Positions 35,619-48,964 of a stretch of DNA of 64,000 nucleotides are shown in pieces. The position numbers were made by a program, and so were the translations under genes. The notes below the pieces were generated by a model. It was not told where the DNA came from and did no database searches. It saw only the letters and a list, made by a program, of their open reading frames with translations. The stretch spans positions 3,814,001 to 3,878,000 of the forward strand of contig JAZARR010000146.1 of assembly GCA_037389465.1 (NCBI GenBank), given 5' to 3'. The stretch's first letter is position 1; each line of letters starts with the position of its first letter. This DNA is from Baylisascaris procyonis (taxonomy: Eukaryota > Nematoda > Chromadorea > Rhabditida > Ascarididae).

Positions 35619-38600
35619 TTTAATTGTGGTCTTATGATGATGATTTTTGGCGGAAACGTTGAGGAAAGTGCTCTATTCGAGGTTGTGGTTTGCCTTCACG
35701 TAACATAGCCCAAAAAAATCCACAACCCTCTACATTTTTACAGATAAGCATGCAGAGTAGAATACTACAACGCAGCAATATTTTTTTTATATTTCATCAG
35801 TGTTGCTTCACATATTAGCTCAGTCATTAACCCGAAAATATTCAACTGAATGATTAATTCGCTTTCAGCGGATCTCTTTGAGTAATTTTTGTAGTGTTAT
35901 TTTCAGTAGTACATTCCATGATATGGAATAAAATTCTAAAAAAAAATCTCTTCTCGATGGAATCTATCTCTTCAAAGTAAACCTACTTTATGAAAAATTT
36001 TGGAATGAAAAATTCTCTCCTCTTTTTTCTTCTCTAAAAACTTCTGTTCTGTTGTAGAATTTGAGAAGAGCAAGACTTTTCATACTTCTAATCGTGATGC
36101 ACTCTTGTTTCGCTTTGCAGAAATTTTTGAGAAGAAAAACAATCGATCCTCACAAACACTTTTTTCTTCCTGGATTGGAAAAAATTATAATCTCTGAGGT
36201 TTTATTTTCAGCTTCTACGCTACATAATTGAGCCAAAAAAAATCAGTTTCATTTCCTTTTTTTTTCCTCATAAGAACTCGAAAAAAAAAAAACGCGTTGT
36301 TTCTCTCAACTGTTCGAAGTCTTTAGAGGATTCCATATTGGTCGTGTAGTTCTCTCTAGAATAGAGCAATTTAGCAGAAGCTATTAACTCCACTTAAATG
36401 TCATAACGTATGCCCTAAATGTCTAATTCAGTGTTCTCATTCAAATTATAATCATGAGAAAGTGATTATCACTCACTATATAACTATATCACTCTTCCGG
36501 CTATGAGAACGGAAGTATATGCCCAAAGCAATGAGTCAGTTCCGTGATAACAAACATCGCAATGGAGACAAAAATGGAGAAATATGGGGAAAAAAAAAAC
36601 AGAAGCATGACAAATTTGATGTGAGTTGATGTAGTGGCCCTATGTGAGCATCTCTTACATTTTCATATGTTTCAATGAATGAAGAGAATTTAAGCTGTTC
36701 TACATTAAATATAGAAGGTTAAAGTAAAACAACTTGCTTACCGCTAAACACCCAAAATATCATACTATTTCGACAGCATTATTGTTGAGATATTCTAACA
36801 CTTATATGTAGCAATAACGCTTGAAGATGTTTAAAAAAAACATTAGAAATTTCACAAACGTTTGCAAATAAAAATAAAATTGTTAATGCATTTGTATTAT
36901 TAATAACACAACGTCGCTTAAATCATGACAAATTAAATTCTATACAAGTTTTCACATCCTGAAAAAATCCTCTTAATGTGAATTGTATTGTGGTTGCTGT
37001 AGCTAGATGATCATCGTCGAAGGCTTTATCAGCGTTGCTCATAATAATAGTCACAATAGCAATTTCAAATACATTAGAAATTGAGGTGCTAGCCAGTCTA
37101 TTGCTAGAGACAAGGAACGGTGCCATCCCTCTTTAGTGGCCTTTTTGTATGAAATTATTAGCAATTCTCCCCCCCCCCCCCTCCTATCCTCCAACCTTCC
37201 ATTAAGCCCTGTAATTTCATAGAAACCTAAATATACATTATGGATTTTCAAAAGATCAAGTGAAGAGATTAAATAAAAAATTACTGAATTCTAGTTTAGA
37301 ATGTGCATAAATTATGACGTGGTTCCATTACGAATCTAGTTATTGCAACAGGAAGAAAGCATTCTCTCAAAGAGAAGTGAACGTTAAACCACAAAACAAT
37401 ACACTCCTAGACAAATATTCGTAGTTCAAAACAAACCTTCAATTGAGTTTACCATTTTATACTCATACAAATCATTCGCAATGCTCGACAACAGCTTTCA
37501 CATAGTGAAGTCACTTGGAAACGGTCTCGGATATACGAGACTACAGAAATTCTTCCCATCGGGAGATTATTCCTCCCTTCTATTCCGATAACATGTAAAA
37601 TTCTTCACCTACAATAAACATTCCTTTCTCTCATCCCATCCTCCTTGCTTCTACTTCAGAGTACTCAAAATAACCGACTGGATCAAAGTCCGAATCGCAC
37701 AGATGTCAATAGTATGAATCAACGAAGCGTGGACAGTTTTCCTTAAGAAAAGCAACATTTCAGAATGACTATATGGGGAGTTGCTTCATGAGATTAGAAA
37801 GCGAGCTAGTGAATTGGTTGCTGTCGTATCTCAGACAGCAACTATGTGAGTACTCAATGGCATTAGCAGTTTGCATTAACGCTGACTCAATGCGCGATGA
37901 AGCAAACCAATGCTTTGTGCTAAAGGAAAGCAACATCACTGAATCAGCGAAACGCATCCTCATTTTTCGTTCACAAGCGTGCGAACTCGCTTGCTTTCAA
38001 TGCTTCGAGCCCTTCAATGCTGGAATGTTTCTCCTTCATGAGCCTGCTGAGATGCCTCTCACTATGAGTATGCGTTCATCTTTACGTTTAGTTTGACTTT
38101 ATCAAATGAACATTTAACGAGGATGTGTTTGCTAATCTTTATCAGAGATCCTTTCCCATGATATGTCGCATAGGTGACCGGTGGAATTCTCTCATTTTGA
38201 ACGTTCACTAGAACGAAGATCAATGCTTCAGAAAAGGACTATAATGTGAGGTGAGGATGTCTTAACAGCAGGGTAGACCCTGAACCTAGAACCTATTTTC
38301 TGCTAACGATCCCAACCTTCCACCGCGTTACATATCATGTCAACAATAAGACATTACGACTCCGACAATGCAACAGCAATTCCTACCAAATAACTGGGTC
38401 AGAGCTCAATTTCCGCAATATGGGCACCTGCCAAACATAACCGCATAAAGTACAAACAACGGCTCTTTGACGCAAAATTTGCACATAACATTCTCGTGAA
38501 AAAAGGCTCGCTACGAAGTGTAAGCAAAGGCGCTCCAAAAAAATGACAACTTTTTAAGAAGAGCGTTTCTTTTTGAAAGGCCATATATGGTCTGCAAATG

Positions 38601-39839
38601 GAACTATATCATAGTTCTTAAATCATCTAACCAAGAAATCAACAAATCTCTATAGTCACAACAGTATGAGAGTATAATCTTCAAAAAGCCGTTTACATCT
38701 GCTTAGGTGTGAACTCAGAGTGTTGATTTTATGTTAGCTGAAAAAATGCATTTTCTTATTTTCGATCATTTATTCACAAATCAGAATTTAAAGATACAAT
38801 CATTCGTGTTCACTAAATTCCTTTCTAATATCAAGCATATTAGAATGAAATATACTTTAGCTGCGTTGTTGGCCATAATGTGTTGCACTGGGAGTGATGG
38901 GAGCTCATCGAAGAGGGTGACGCCAGTGACCATGTGAAAGGTACTTGAGTAGTACAGCACAGTCCAGACAAGCGACGATCGGGCGAACAGAGTTCTAATG
39001 GGTAGTCAAAGAAGTACAAGATTATAAGTACAATATCATGATTGCATCTTTGAATTCCGATGACGAAAAATTGATGTGTTGCTCACAAAAATCAAAAACT
39101 GCGGCTTTCACATCACAAAAAAAAATCGACGTGAGTTCTTACCTAAAAGACGTTCTAATGCAATCTCGCTTACTAGTGCACAGAAAGAGCAGGATGGGAG
39201 TGACGAGTCGAGTTACTAAATTTATCTGAGCTCTCTCCTCCTCATTATAAGCCTTGAAAAGATTCTCTGAACGTGAATAAGAAAACATTTCAAAGGCTGT
39301 ACTCAATATTTTCCAGAAATTCGCGCTTTTTTCCACAAGAAAATATGGAAGACTTGCATTCAATAGTAAAATATAACGTCATTTCCAATTGACACGAGTT
39401 GTTAGGGTCCAGAGGGCAATGAGAATACAACCAAGTAACTACGAGGCTTGGATTTTCATCTGGGAATAAATGCTACTGGTTTATTACTGCTGTTTCATCA
39501 ACGAATATTATTTTACCTTCGTGAGCAAGTCCGTCGTATAACTTTCAGAGGTAACACTCATTGACTGCTTTCATAATAAGCACAATAAACATCAACTGCC
39601 ATTGAGATAAAATTGAATACGTATGACGTCGAAAACAGTGTGATACGTCAACTTCGAGTTGACATTCAGAAAGGTATACCACTTTCGCAACGTTGAGGGT
39701 GGAGTGGAGGCAGTACGATGCATTCACTAATAGTGAACACCATAAAACAAAGGTGTGTTGCAAAAAAAGGCGAAGTTAGGTGAAGCCAATGAGTGCAACT
39801 GAAAGAAGCTTTAATTGTCGAATCAAACTACACGGATCG

Positions 39840-40260
39840 TAGAAGCCAATAGGCTGGCGAAATGCTATGGCCGAGGAGTGACACGTACGCACATCGGTTC
39901 AAAGCGATCGAGACGCTTGCTTCTTAAGCAATGATATGAGAGTGCGTGCGCACCTCTTCGAGCATCCAGATGTGAGCCCCACATGTGCGGTAGCATTCCA
40001 GCCAGCCCATTAGAGAAGCAATCCCTCTCGAATCACGATACCGATGCGACGCATAACGCTTTCGGCTACAACACAAATATCCCTCTCGTGAGGTGAGCAT
40101 CTGACATGTGACGTTAATACGAAAACTTCGGCTGCATGCTTTCCTCGTTGACTACGTCATTTGCATACGTAAGTTTGAACGCAATCGGCTGGTTCCCTCA
40201 GGCGCCAAAAAGTTGCTAACTCGAGATAGCTGAAACGAAATTAGATCCATCGTCAGTGCC
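39840..40260. other. GC-rich island, intergenic
   Basis: Locally GC-rich, CpG-containing stretch (for example GAGTGCGTGCGCACC) in otherwise AT-rich DNA. No gene seen; similar in look to the islands at 15300 and 34020. Confidence 0.3.
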
Positions 40261-43124
40261 AATCACTATAAATTGCATTCATCATACCCCCTAACACTGC
40301 CAGCCAATGTGCAGTTCATGGCTGCTTTGCTTCTTCTTCTCCGACAACAGCAATTTATCAGCGACTTCCGCTCATTGCCTACCGAGAATGCAAGGTAACT
40401 AGCCTTTGTTCCACAACGGCTTCGTCTCCCTTTCCCTCTCCTCCTCCCCTTCCTTCTTTTTCACCACCTCCACTCTGTTGAAGGCCAACACAAGATCCTT
40501 TGTAAATTCATTACAATATTGAACCACAATCATCTGGCCGATCGTCCACTTTGTTGCCCAGCTCAGCGGCAAGGATAAAAAATTCTATTTAAAATATGAG
40601 CCCTATATTCGCTAGCCATCGTTACTTCTCATGGTTGGCCACTTGCTCATAACTTGCTGTATTTAACAATGAAATGATTTCTTTAGAAATAATTTGCAAA
40701 TAGGAAAATGCACCTAAGAGCACTTTATACAAGCACTTTAATCCCTTCTGAAATGAGCTAAAAGCATTATTCACCGCTGTCCAAAATGATGCTGGATACT
40801 CATATCGAAGACAGCTTTTCGCAATCCGAAACATATAATAGTACATATTTATTTAAGTTCATTTACAAAGTGTACGAGATAAAGCTCATTGCAATCTAAA
40901 TATAACATAAGTTCATAAAAGAACTGCACTGCAAATTGTATTTTAAAAAGCAGGTAGTTCACCTGTTACTTTAGGTCATAAGCATAAAATTACGAGCCCT
41001 TACAACGTTAAATCATCAACGACAAAAAAACTTACTCTCATGTTGAGCAGAAGCAAATGCAATAATTTATTGCAATACAACAATGAAAGACGCAATCGTT
41101 TTCAAATAATGTCCAATACGAGCTCAAGCTCACTGTAGTTGAAAATCAATCTAAGTCGGTGAACGGACTCCTGAGCATATCGGTAAGCGCTATCGAACAA
41201 AAATTATTCATCATTTCAAAATTGTGCAGAATATTGCAGAGATTATTCCTAGTTCAACTAATCCCTAATAAGAATGAGAGACAATTTCAAAGAATTCATT
41301 CGCAAAAAATAAATTAGAAGAAAATTTGTAAAAATTATTGAAAAAATCAAGCAAGAATTCAACATTTTTCACGTTCTTTCTTCATTTTCCTACCGTTGTC
41401 TTAATTGCAGTAAAATTCTGAAGATCCAATTTAGTAACGATACCGCGTTGCTAGCGCAACAAAATTATTGGAATATCAGTTAAATGAAAAGCGTAAATCG
41501 CATAATTCAAAAGCAGCAAATCTCCACATCGGCATCAGCACTTTGAGTCCGAACGGTCACTGAAAATGGGAATCTGCGCTCACATGACAGTGAAATCTGT
41601 ATAGCTATAAAACAAACATATGCAGCAATTGTTAGGCTTAACAAAAAAAACGTGTTATCATAGAAAACTTTCGTTGAGCTATGATACGTATTACGAGTTC
41701 AGAATTCGCATCCGAATAAAACTCATTGCTGATAAAACTAAGCAAAGCCGAGGGGCAAAAAAAAACCGACCATGAAGCACCAAAAGAAAAGAAAACTCTA
41801 TATCTGTAAACGAATATCTAAATTTTTAGCGGGAAACTTGAAAAAGTGAAGACATGTCTTTTTCATATTTTCTATAAAATTTCGTAAAGTCGTCTATGCG
41901 CATTTTGATATGGTCATATATTGGTGTTGCTATGTATTTCTTTGTGTAAAAATTAAAAAATTCGGGTTGGAAAACTTATATGAGAAAAAAAATCACAAAA
42001 TTCTAACATATGAGATTCGATGATGCGTGCTCACGACAAGTTTTCTTGCTTAATATCGATCCATCATTAATACACGAAAATTACTGCGATAAATTTTTTC
42101 AATAACTATCATACATTGTATTAGCAAAACTTTAGCGTGAGCAATCGAACAAGCTGCAAATTGACTAAATTAACTTATGCAAAGATTTGTATAAGCAAAA
42201 CGCATCGTGGTAATCCCAACTTTATGCATATGTATGTATATATATTGTGCACTTTCGGCTCAGCAATCATTGAAGTTAGGGTGAGAAAATTTCATGCACA
42301 TATTTTACACTATACGATAGCTTTCCAATCAACATTAAAAGTGGATTCATCAACATCAAAAACGTTAATAACACTTAAAAGTATTCAAATATTTGCGCGG
42401 ACTCAATCGATCGAGTTTTGAAACACCAAACTCTTATGTAACTACTGCACCAGTGATCGATTCTGTTAAGATATGGATATACGTTACCACTTGTTGGTAA
42501 CTTATGCAAATGGTTGGAACAACAAAAACATTCACCATGTTAGCTCATTTGATATGGTTTTGCACTTGTTCAAACTGCATATTGCTATTTTTGTAATCAA
42601 TCGGCAGAAAAGATAAGTACAGTTAGTCAGTGGACTGCGCGACATACGCTTTTTGCAATTTCTCACCTCCAATCCATCACTTCAACAAATTGCCAGAAAA
42701 TTCTAGAATACAAAACAATAACTAATGTCACTCGTGCGTTTCTATAAAATATCCCTTTCGTCAATCCTATCAATTTCAAAATGCGATCTGACCGGTGTAA
42801 ATGCCTTTTGTAAGTTGCTAACTTTTCAACACTATTTACAACTCTTTTCGAAATTTGAAGGTTTTATAAATGAGATATGATCCATTGATCAAAAACGGTA
42901 AAAGTGTTATATTGAGATAATACTGAGTTAAAGTCCTTTATGTGCACAACGTTGGCATAGACCCAGATGAATATAGTGCTCTGGGAAAACGAAATTAAGA
43001 AAAGAAAGGAAAATTTTTGAAGGCAAAAGAAAACATTACGCGGGTATCAGCAGAGACGGAATAGACGACTGTTAGGAGACTACATAGTTGTTAAGAATGC
43101 AAGAAGTAAGACACGAATAGATTA

Positions 43125-43230
43125 CCTATGAGAACGAAAGATGACCACGTTTCGGCCCTTATCCGTTGACATGTGCACCTGAGTTATGCCCGGGCCATCG
43201 TCAGAACGAAACGCATAACCCTGTTAGTAT
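43125..43230 (-). repeat. hammerhead-like core, possible Penelope-like element terminus
   Basis: On the minus strand CTGACGA is followed by T, a 5-bp stem GGCCC/GGGCC enclosing a loop of about 32 nt, then GAAAC. CTGANGA - stem II - GAAA is the hammerhead ribozyme core, and such cores are known in the terminal repeats of Penelope-like retroelements. One extra base between CTGACGA and the stem and the lack of a clear stem I make activity doubtful. No reverse transcriptase or GIY-YIG domain is recognised nearby. Confidence 0.35.
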
Positions 43231-44168
43231 TAGAATCTATATAGACAGCTGAACTAGTAGTAGAAAATTAGAAGGGAATGGAAAAAGGAACTCTTATCTG
43301 AATAAATGAAAAAAGCAAATTAAGAAGAATTGTAGCAAATATAAAAGTTGTGAACGATTACACTAACCTCACCACCATAGTCCGAAATAATGGAGGGAAA
43401 TCAAAGCTTAAGAATGCTGCAAGAGAAGAACCAGTATGGAAAGTAAGGTGCATTTCTAATTTATCTATAAATTTAGGAACAGAATGCACGACAGGTTAAA
43501 AGTTAATATATTCAACCATATATTCGAAAGAAGTCAAACCAGAAACATAAGCGACGATGATTGATAATCGATGAATCCGAATGCAGATGTTGACTGCACC
43601 GTGCTAACAGCAGTAACGCGTAGAGCAATATTTATTTGATCTATGTTTAATACTAGACCTACCAAAGCAATATGAATAACATTTGAAGCTCACAAAAACA
43701 TTCTCAAGACGAAATACTAATATAAAATACTAGAACGGAATCCTAATACTAATGCAGAAATTGAAGTTTCATTTCAAGTAAAACAAATGCATGGATCGAA
43801 GATGGAACACATAAGCTATAGGACAGTTTAATATTATGATGTCAAATTATGTGAAGAAATACTCCGTTGAGAAATACACTATTGACGAGCGATAAGCAAT
43901 AAAATCTTAGTATACATTGTCAAAGTGATCGTTCGATGAAGTGTTAACACAAGCAGAGCAATATTTATTTAATGCTAAACCTATAGAAATAGTTACTTTA
44001 TGCAAATGACTTTTAGGGTTACACATACAAAAAGGATTTATGCAATACGAATTATTAATAAGCGTAAAATACTTAAGTGCGTGAAGGATTTCATTAATCA
44101 AATTTTTAATACTCTGTCTATTAAGATAGACGAACTTATACACTAATTCTAGTTTCCTAATTAAAGGT

Positions 44169-44274
<106 letters not shown>

Positions 44275-47200
44275 AGAATTGCACCAAGACGTTTGTTCTT
44301 ATATTTCTAAGCAGTCCTTTACATTTGTTAATGAAATCGGCCTTATATGAACACGGTTTACCAAATCTAAAAATTTGAGAGATTATTAGGCTTTTGTGTA
44401 CAAAAGGTGGAATATTACTGTCCAACTGAGTATATTTATTAAATGAGTTATCAAATTGATCCGTTTTATCATAGACACTTGAGACGACAACATTAGAGGT
44501 AATATACAAGTTTGAGTTCATAAAATTAGCTCCTTTAAAAAAGTTTTCCCCCTGATCTGAGCACTTTTGAAAATCTTGGTTGCAGCTTATCCATTGCGGT
44601 ATCACAGTATACTAGAACCCGAAACTCTAATTCACCTAGTGCCTGAACATCATATTTACCTTTACTTGCATGACTGAAGCAGTATGTATGACACGATACT
44701 TTTCGTCTCGTCCATTCACTTCCTTTACAATTAGCAGTGTTGCAGAGGCGCTGTGTTGCTAGAATCCAACTTTTTCTAGTGGGTAGTTTGCCCAATAGAC
44801 CAACCTGAGATTGATATAAGGTTCTTTAAAAACAGGGAAAATTACACCTAATTTAGCAAAATGTCAAAATTTAAAGCCAATTGTGAGATGCCAAAGTTTA
44901 TGTGCATCAAAAGATTCTCCTCGGGCAGACAGACCTGAGATGCTTCTGTCGGAAGACAATTTTCGTTATGCATAACTGTGAAAAAGTTTTTAATTCACAT
45001 TCCAACCTTGCATCACTTTACAGCTTGTGCTTTATACCAAAGCTAGTATACCGCCACTATCGTTCGTATTCGAATACAACCAATGTTTGCCGCAATTGTT
45101 TCCCCGACCCTCTCCAAACTGAATTTTATTTCATCTGATGATTCAAAAATTTCATCACAACTGTGTCGAAGCAGCGCTGAAAGCTATCCTCCTAACATCA
45201 ATGACCAAAGGCCTATTTCCGAATATTTCTTCTGAAGGAGATGGAAAGAGACTATGAGAGTTTTCGAGAGCAGGGCACGGCAAACGGAAGCGGGATAAAC
45301 TGCACCGGAAAACCAAGCATGAGCATACCCCATCTTTTGCGGAAAAGACTGCGTTAAAAGTAGAAGCGAAGGAATTCTCCACTGTTTTCCATATCCACCA
45401 ACTTTTACGCACGCCCGATTTGAAATCGATGTTATTGAGGATCTCTTTTTTTAAAAATACTCTAAAAACCAAACACTACTTAATATTCCAAATCTTGCTA
45501 GTGCATTGATTAATATCGGGAAAATGCTATCGGAAGATTACACCGTCACGCGCACACTAAGTGTAACCATCTGCATGTAATCGATGTATTTTTCTTTTAT
45601 TCAGATCATTTTGGTCGGGCTAAGTGGAACTTTTCCACATTGGTAGAAATAATGCAAAAGAAATCTAATAGTTCGCATTGCTAAGTATTAATAATCCAAG
45701 AGCAATAATCACGAAAAACATTTCCGAATATTTCAGGATTGTAAGGTAGACAAAGGTGGGCAAAAGTGAAGTGGACAACATTTCCAGCATGTGAACGGTA
45801 TGAAGTGGATCAACATCGAAAGCAGTTTTAATTTGTCAATGAGAAGTTAATACTCGTATATTTTCTCAATTCGAGGGTAAATAGTGGAGAAATACTTTTG
45901 AAAGTAGAGGAATATTGGATAGAATAGCATCAGAATTGCAGCTGAAATCGACAACGGTGAAAAGGAATGAAATCGATCGCGAAGTATTGGAAATATGCTT
46001 CCTTCACCTAATTAAAAGCATTTCTTTCTCGAAGCAATCTTCAAATCAGTTTCAGGTCCGTAAGCAGAAGAGGAAGAAGAACTTTCTGTTTCTCCTCCCC
46101 TCCAACAGACGAACACTGATGTAAGGAACTCCCTCATCACCCTTCCCCCTTAATATGATAGATAATGGAATAGTTACAATTTCATGAAGCAGTGCAAAAC
46201 CCACAGCTCATATGCAATATGTCACTTTTTTGAATTTCGATATGTGATTTGAAGCAACTGTTCGAATTTATCTCATAGTAATGTTGAATTCGAACAAACA
46301 ATAATATTCCAGTATTAGTTTAAACGACGAGGCTAATACCACTTGTGTTACTACCTATTATATCAATGCTCATCATTTAGCCTGCTAATTATGAGACCGT
46401 CGAATCCGAGGTGGCTGATCAAGAAAGCCTACTCGCAATGGACACTTTTACACTTTGCTTCGTCCACACCAATACTCTAATACTTATGAAAACAGCAAAG
46501 GCAGCATATTAACCAAAAGCTCCTGAAATCGTCGTTTTTGAGACGAATTTGCAGGTTAAACAGTGAGGATGATGCCGTTTCATGCTATCAACTTTCCCTT
46601 TCAAAAAATTCCTTTCGACGTCGACTTAGGGTTGCGGTTATAGACCACCCATCATGATTTGCCTCAGATAGATTCGACCCATTTCAGCTTATCGAACCAT
46701 TCGACATTTATTTATTTGCATATTTAACTACAACAGACGATTCTTCTGCTATGTTGAAAAGCTTGCTGCGACTAGAAAGCTGTTAACCAAATTACAACTA
46801 GATGAAACTTAGAAAATGATAGTACACTAGCGTCTTAAAGACCACAATCGTGGGAAATCACCATTTCTGCTCCTGAAGATGTCTATGAGGCAGGAGCTCC
46901 TCATACAGACAATAAAGAATGACCTGATGTTTCCCGAGATTTCTAGTAGTTTTGGACATTAGACGTACTGGTTATTTCGTTACGCTAAATGCATGCACAA
47001 CATATGTTAGCTGGTGCTACAAATAAAGCTTTCTCGCTTGATTTCAGCGCTCCTCAACAAAAGCTCTCTTTTCGAGCACATAATCTCTTCCCCCCCCCCC
47101 AACCCTCCAGTTGCGGATTCTGTAACACCACCATCCAATTGAGGCCGCAACTACTTCCAGAAACTCTTATAGCAAGGATCTGTTACCTATCACGTCACAC

Positions 47201-48805
47201 AGAAGCAAGCAGCGCAGACGGCATGAAGTTCGCATACAAGATTTCCAGGTCCTAAATTCTTTGGCAGTGTATATTTGCGTATACGCATGCACCCTTTAAG
47301 GCTAGCTTTAGAGGTGCGATTAAAAAGAGAAGACAGACAACAGCGCAACTTCAAACAGCGATAGGACGTCTGACCGACCCTCTGACCACGATGCTTACAT
47401 TCAGCTGGTCTAAGCTGTAATTTGTGTAGATGCCGTTTGCGCATAATGTCCCGGCCTTTTGGAAACTCTTACATATTCAAACGTTAAAGCTCCTCGCGTG
47501 ACACTTAATGAAAACAGCTTCCTATTCATTGAAAAAAAAGTAACTTATAGGTTCAAGATAACCGTTTATGCCACTGCATAAATAAAGAAACAATGCAAAC
47601 AATAGTTATCAGTTATGAAGACACAAATGCACTAATCTCTTGAGCGATGAGCTAATTCATGAAGTGCGAATAACTGCCGCTGCTGATGATGAAAAACAAT
47701 TTGCATGCAGAAAAAACTTTTTTATCCATAAGAACATTTTATAAAGTGAACACCAAATATAAGTTCCCATTTATATGGAAATTGGTGGAAGATAATTATT
47801 AAAATAAAATAAGTCCACAATATAGTTGACAAAAACGAATTCGTTTCAAAATACCAATGCGACTTTGATCAACGACCCAACCATATCTGCTGAGGAAATT
47901 GAACTCTTACAACAAAAAGGTGAACAATTTATCGGGAAGCATATGAGAAGAAGAGAAATTTTCGATTATTATAAAAGGTGCAACTAATTGCCGTGTGGCA
48001 AATTTCAACAAAAACTTTTCATATGCCCAAATACCGTCCAATAGCGCCTTCGAATTCTTGCAAGTGAGCCGCACTGCGGTTAACTAACAATTTGATCTCT
48101 GAAAATTTCACCACCCATTCCTATGCAAAAAAAAAATGGAGTAAAATAGCAATAGCATATCAAAACAACATTCGTGGGGTATTTTTACGAAGGTTATATA
48201 TTGCTTGACGATGCTAGAATCATAAAACTCAAACAGAAAACTTTTAACGTGAATTCTTCCCACTTTCTGATATAAATATCACTTTCTTTCAAGTTTAAGG
48301 GTGGGCGTATCTGATAGGTATGTGCATTTACTTATTAGGTTTGAGAAAGAAGATTACCGAAAGAATCACAAAAAATTTTTACTAGACAATGCGCCCAATA
48401 GTGTAGAAACAGTTTTCGCCCTTTGTTAGTTGTTATGACCATGACATTATTATGTTGTGCTACTATGAAGCATAAGACAGAAAATAATTGCATTAAAGCA
48501 AGACGAAGAAATTGAAGAAAATAACAACTTTAGAGAAAAAATAGTCAGATTCGATTTTCTTAAGCATTAAATGAAAATACTTTCAAATATCGCTGTAATC
48601 GATGCATTATCAATAGTTGTTTCTACTCTCGTTTATTATCAAGAATGTGTCTACAAGCTTATTGCAATTTGCATATGCACTCTTCTATTGTAGTAAATCA
48701 AACTATCTATGCAATTTTTAGAAGAAAAAAAAATACAAGTAAATGGTTGTTGCTTTTTTTTGAAGCAGTGGCGATGTGATAATTCATTATTTTAATAAAA
48801 AACAG

Positions 48806-48964
48806 CTAACATTTGAATGCAATAGATGATTTAGATAAATGTTGACTATTCATATAAATAAGAGAAGCACTCGCTGCAAGAACCATTAGAATACCAATAA
48901 TGTTGCTTATTCCAGGTATGATATCATAATAAATGTATACCGAGAAGAAATATGCAACAAAAAC
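48806..48964 (-). CDS. transporter exon 6 (C-terminus, stop)
   Basis: 52 codons and TAG: VFVAYFFSVYIYYDIIPGIS, then NIIGILMVLAASASLIYMNS and a short tail. Final two membrane helices. Acceptor GATTTCAG. An AATAAT-like motif lies just downstream on the coding strand, but no clear AATAAA. Confidence 0.86.
   Translation of the reverse strand, partial: VFVAYFFSVYIYYDIIPGISNIIGILMVLAASASLIYMNSQHLSKSSIAFKC

Noticed and set aside
37773..38096. 107-codon plus-strand frame
   Set aside because: No domain, splice partner or homology; likely a chance frame in intergenic DNA.
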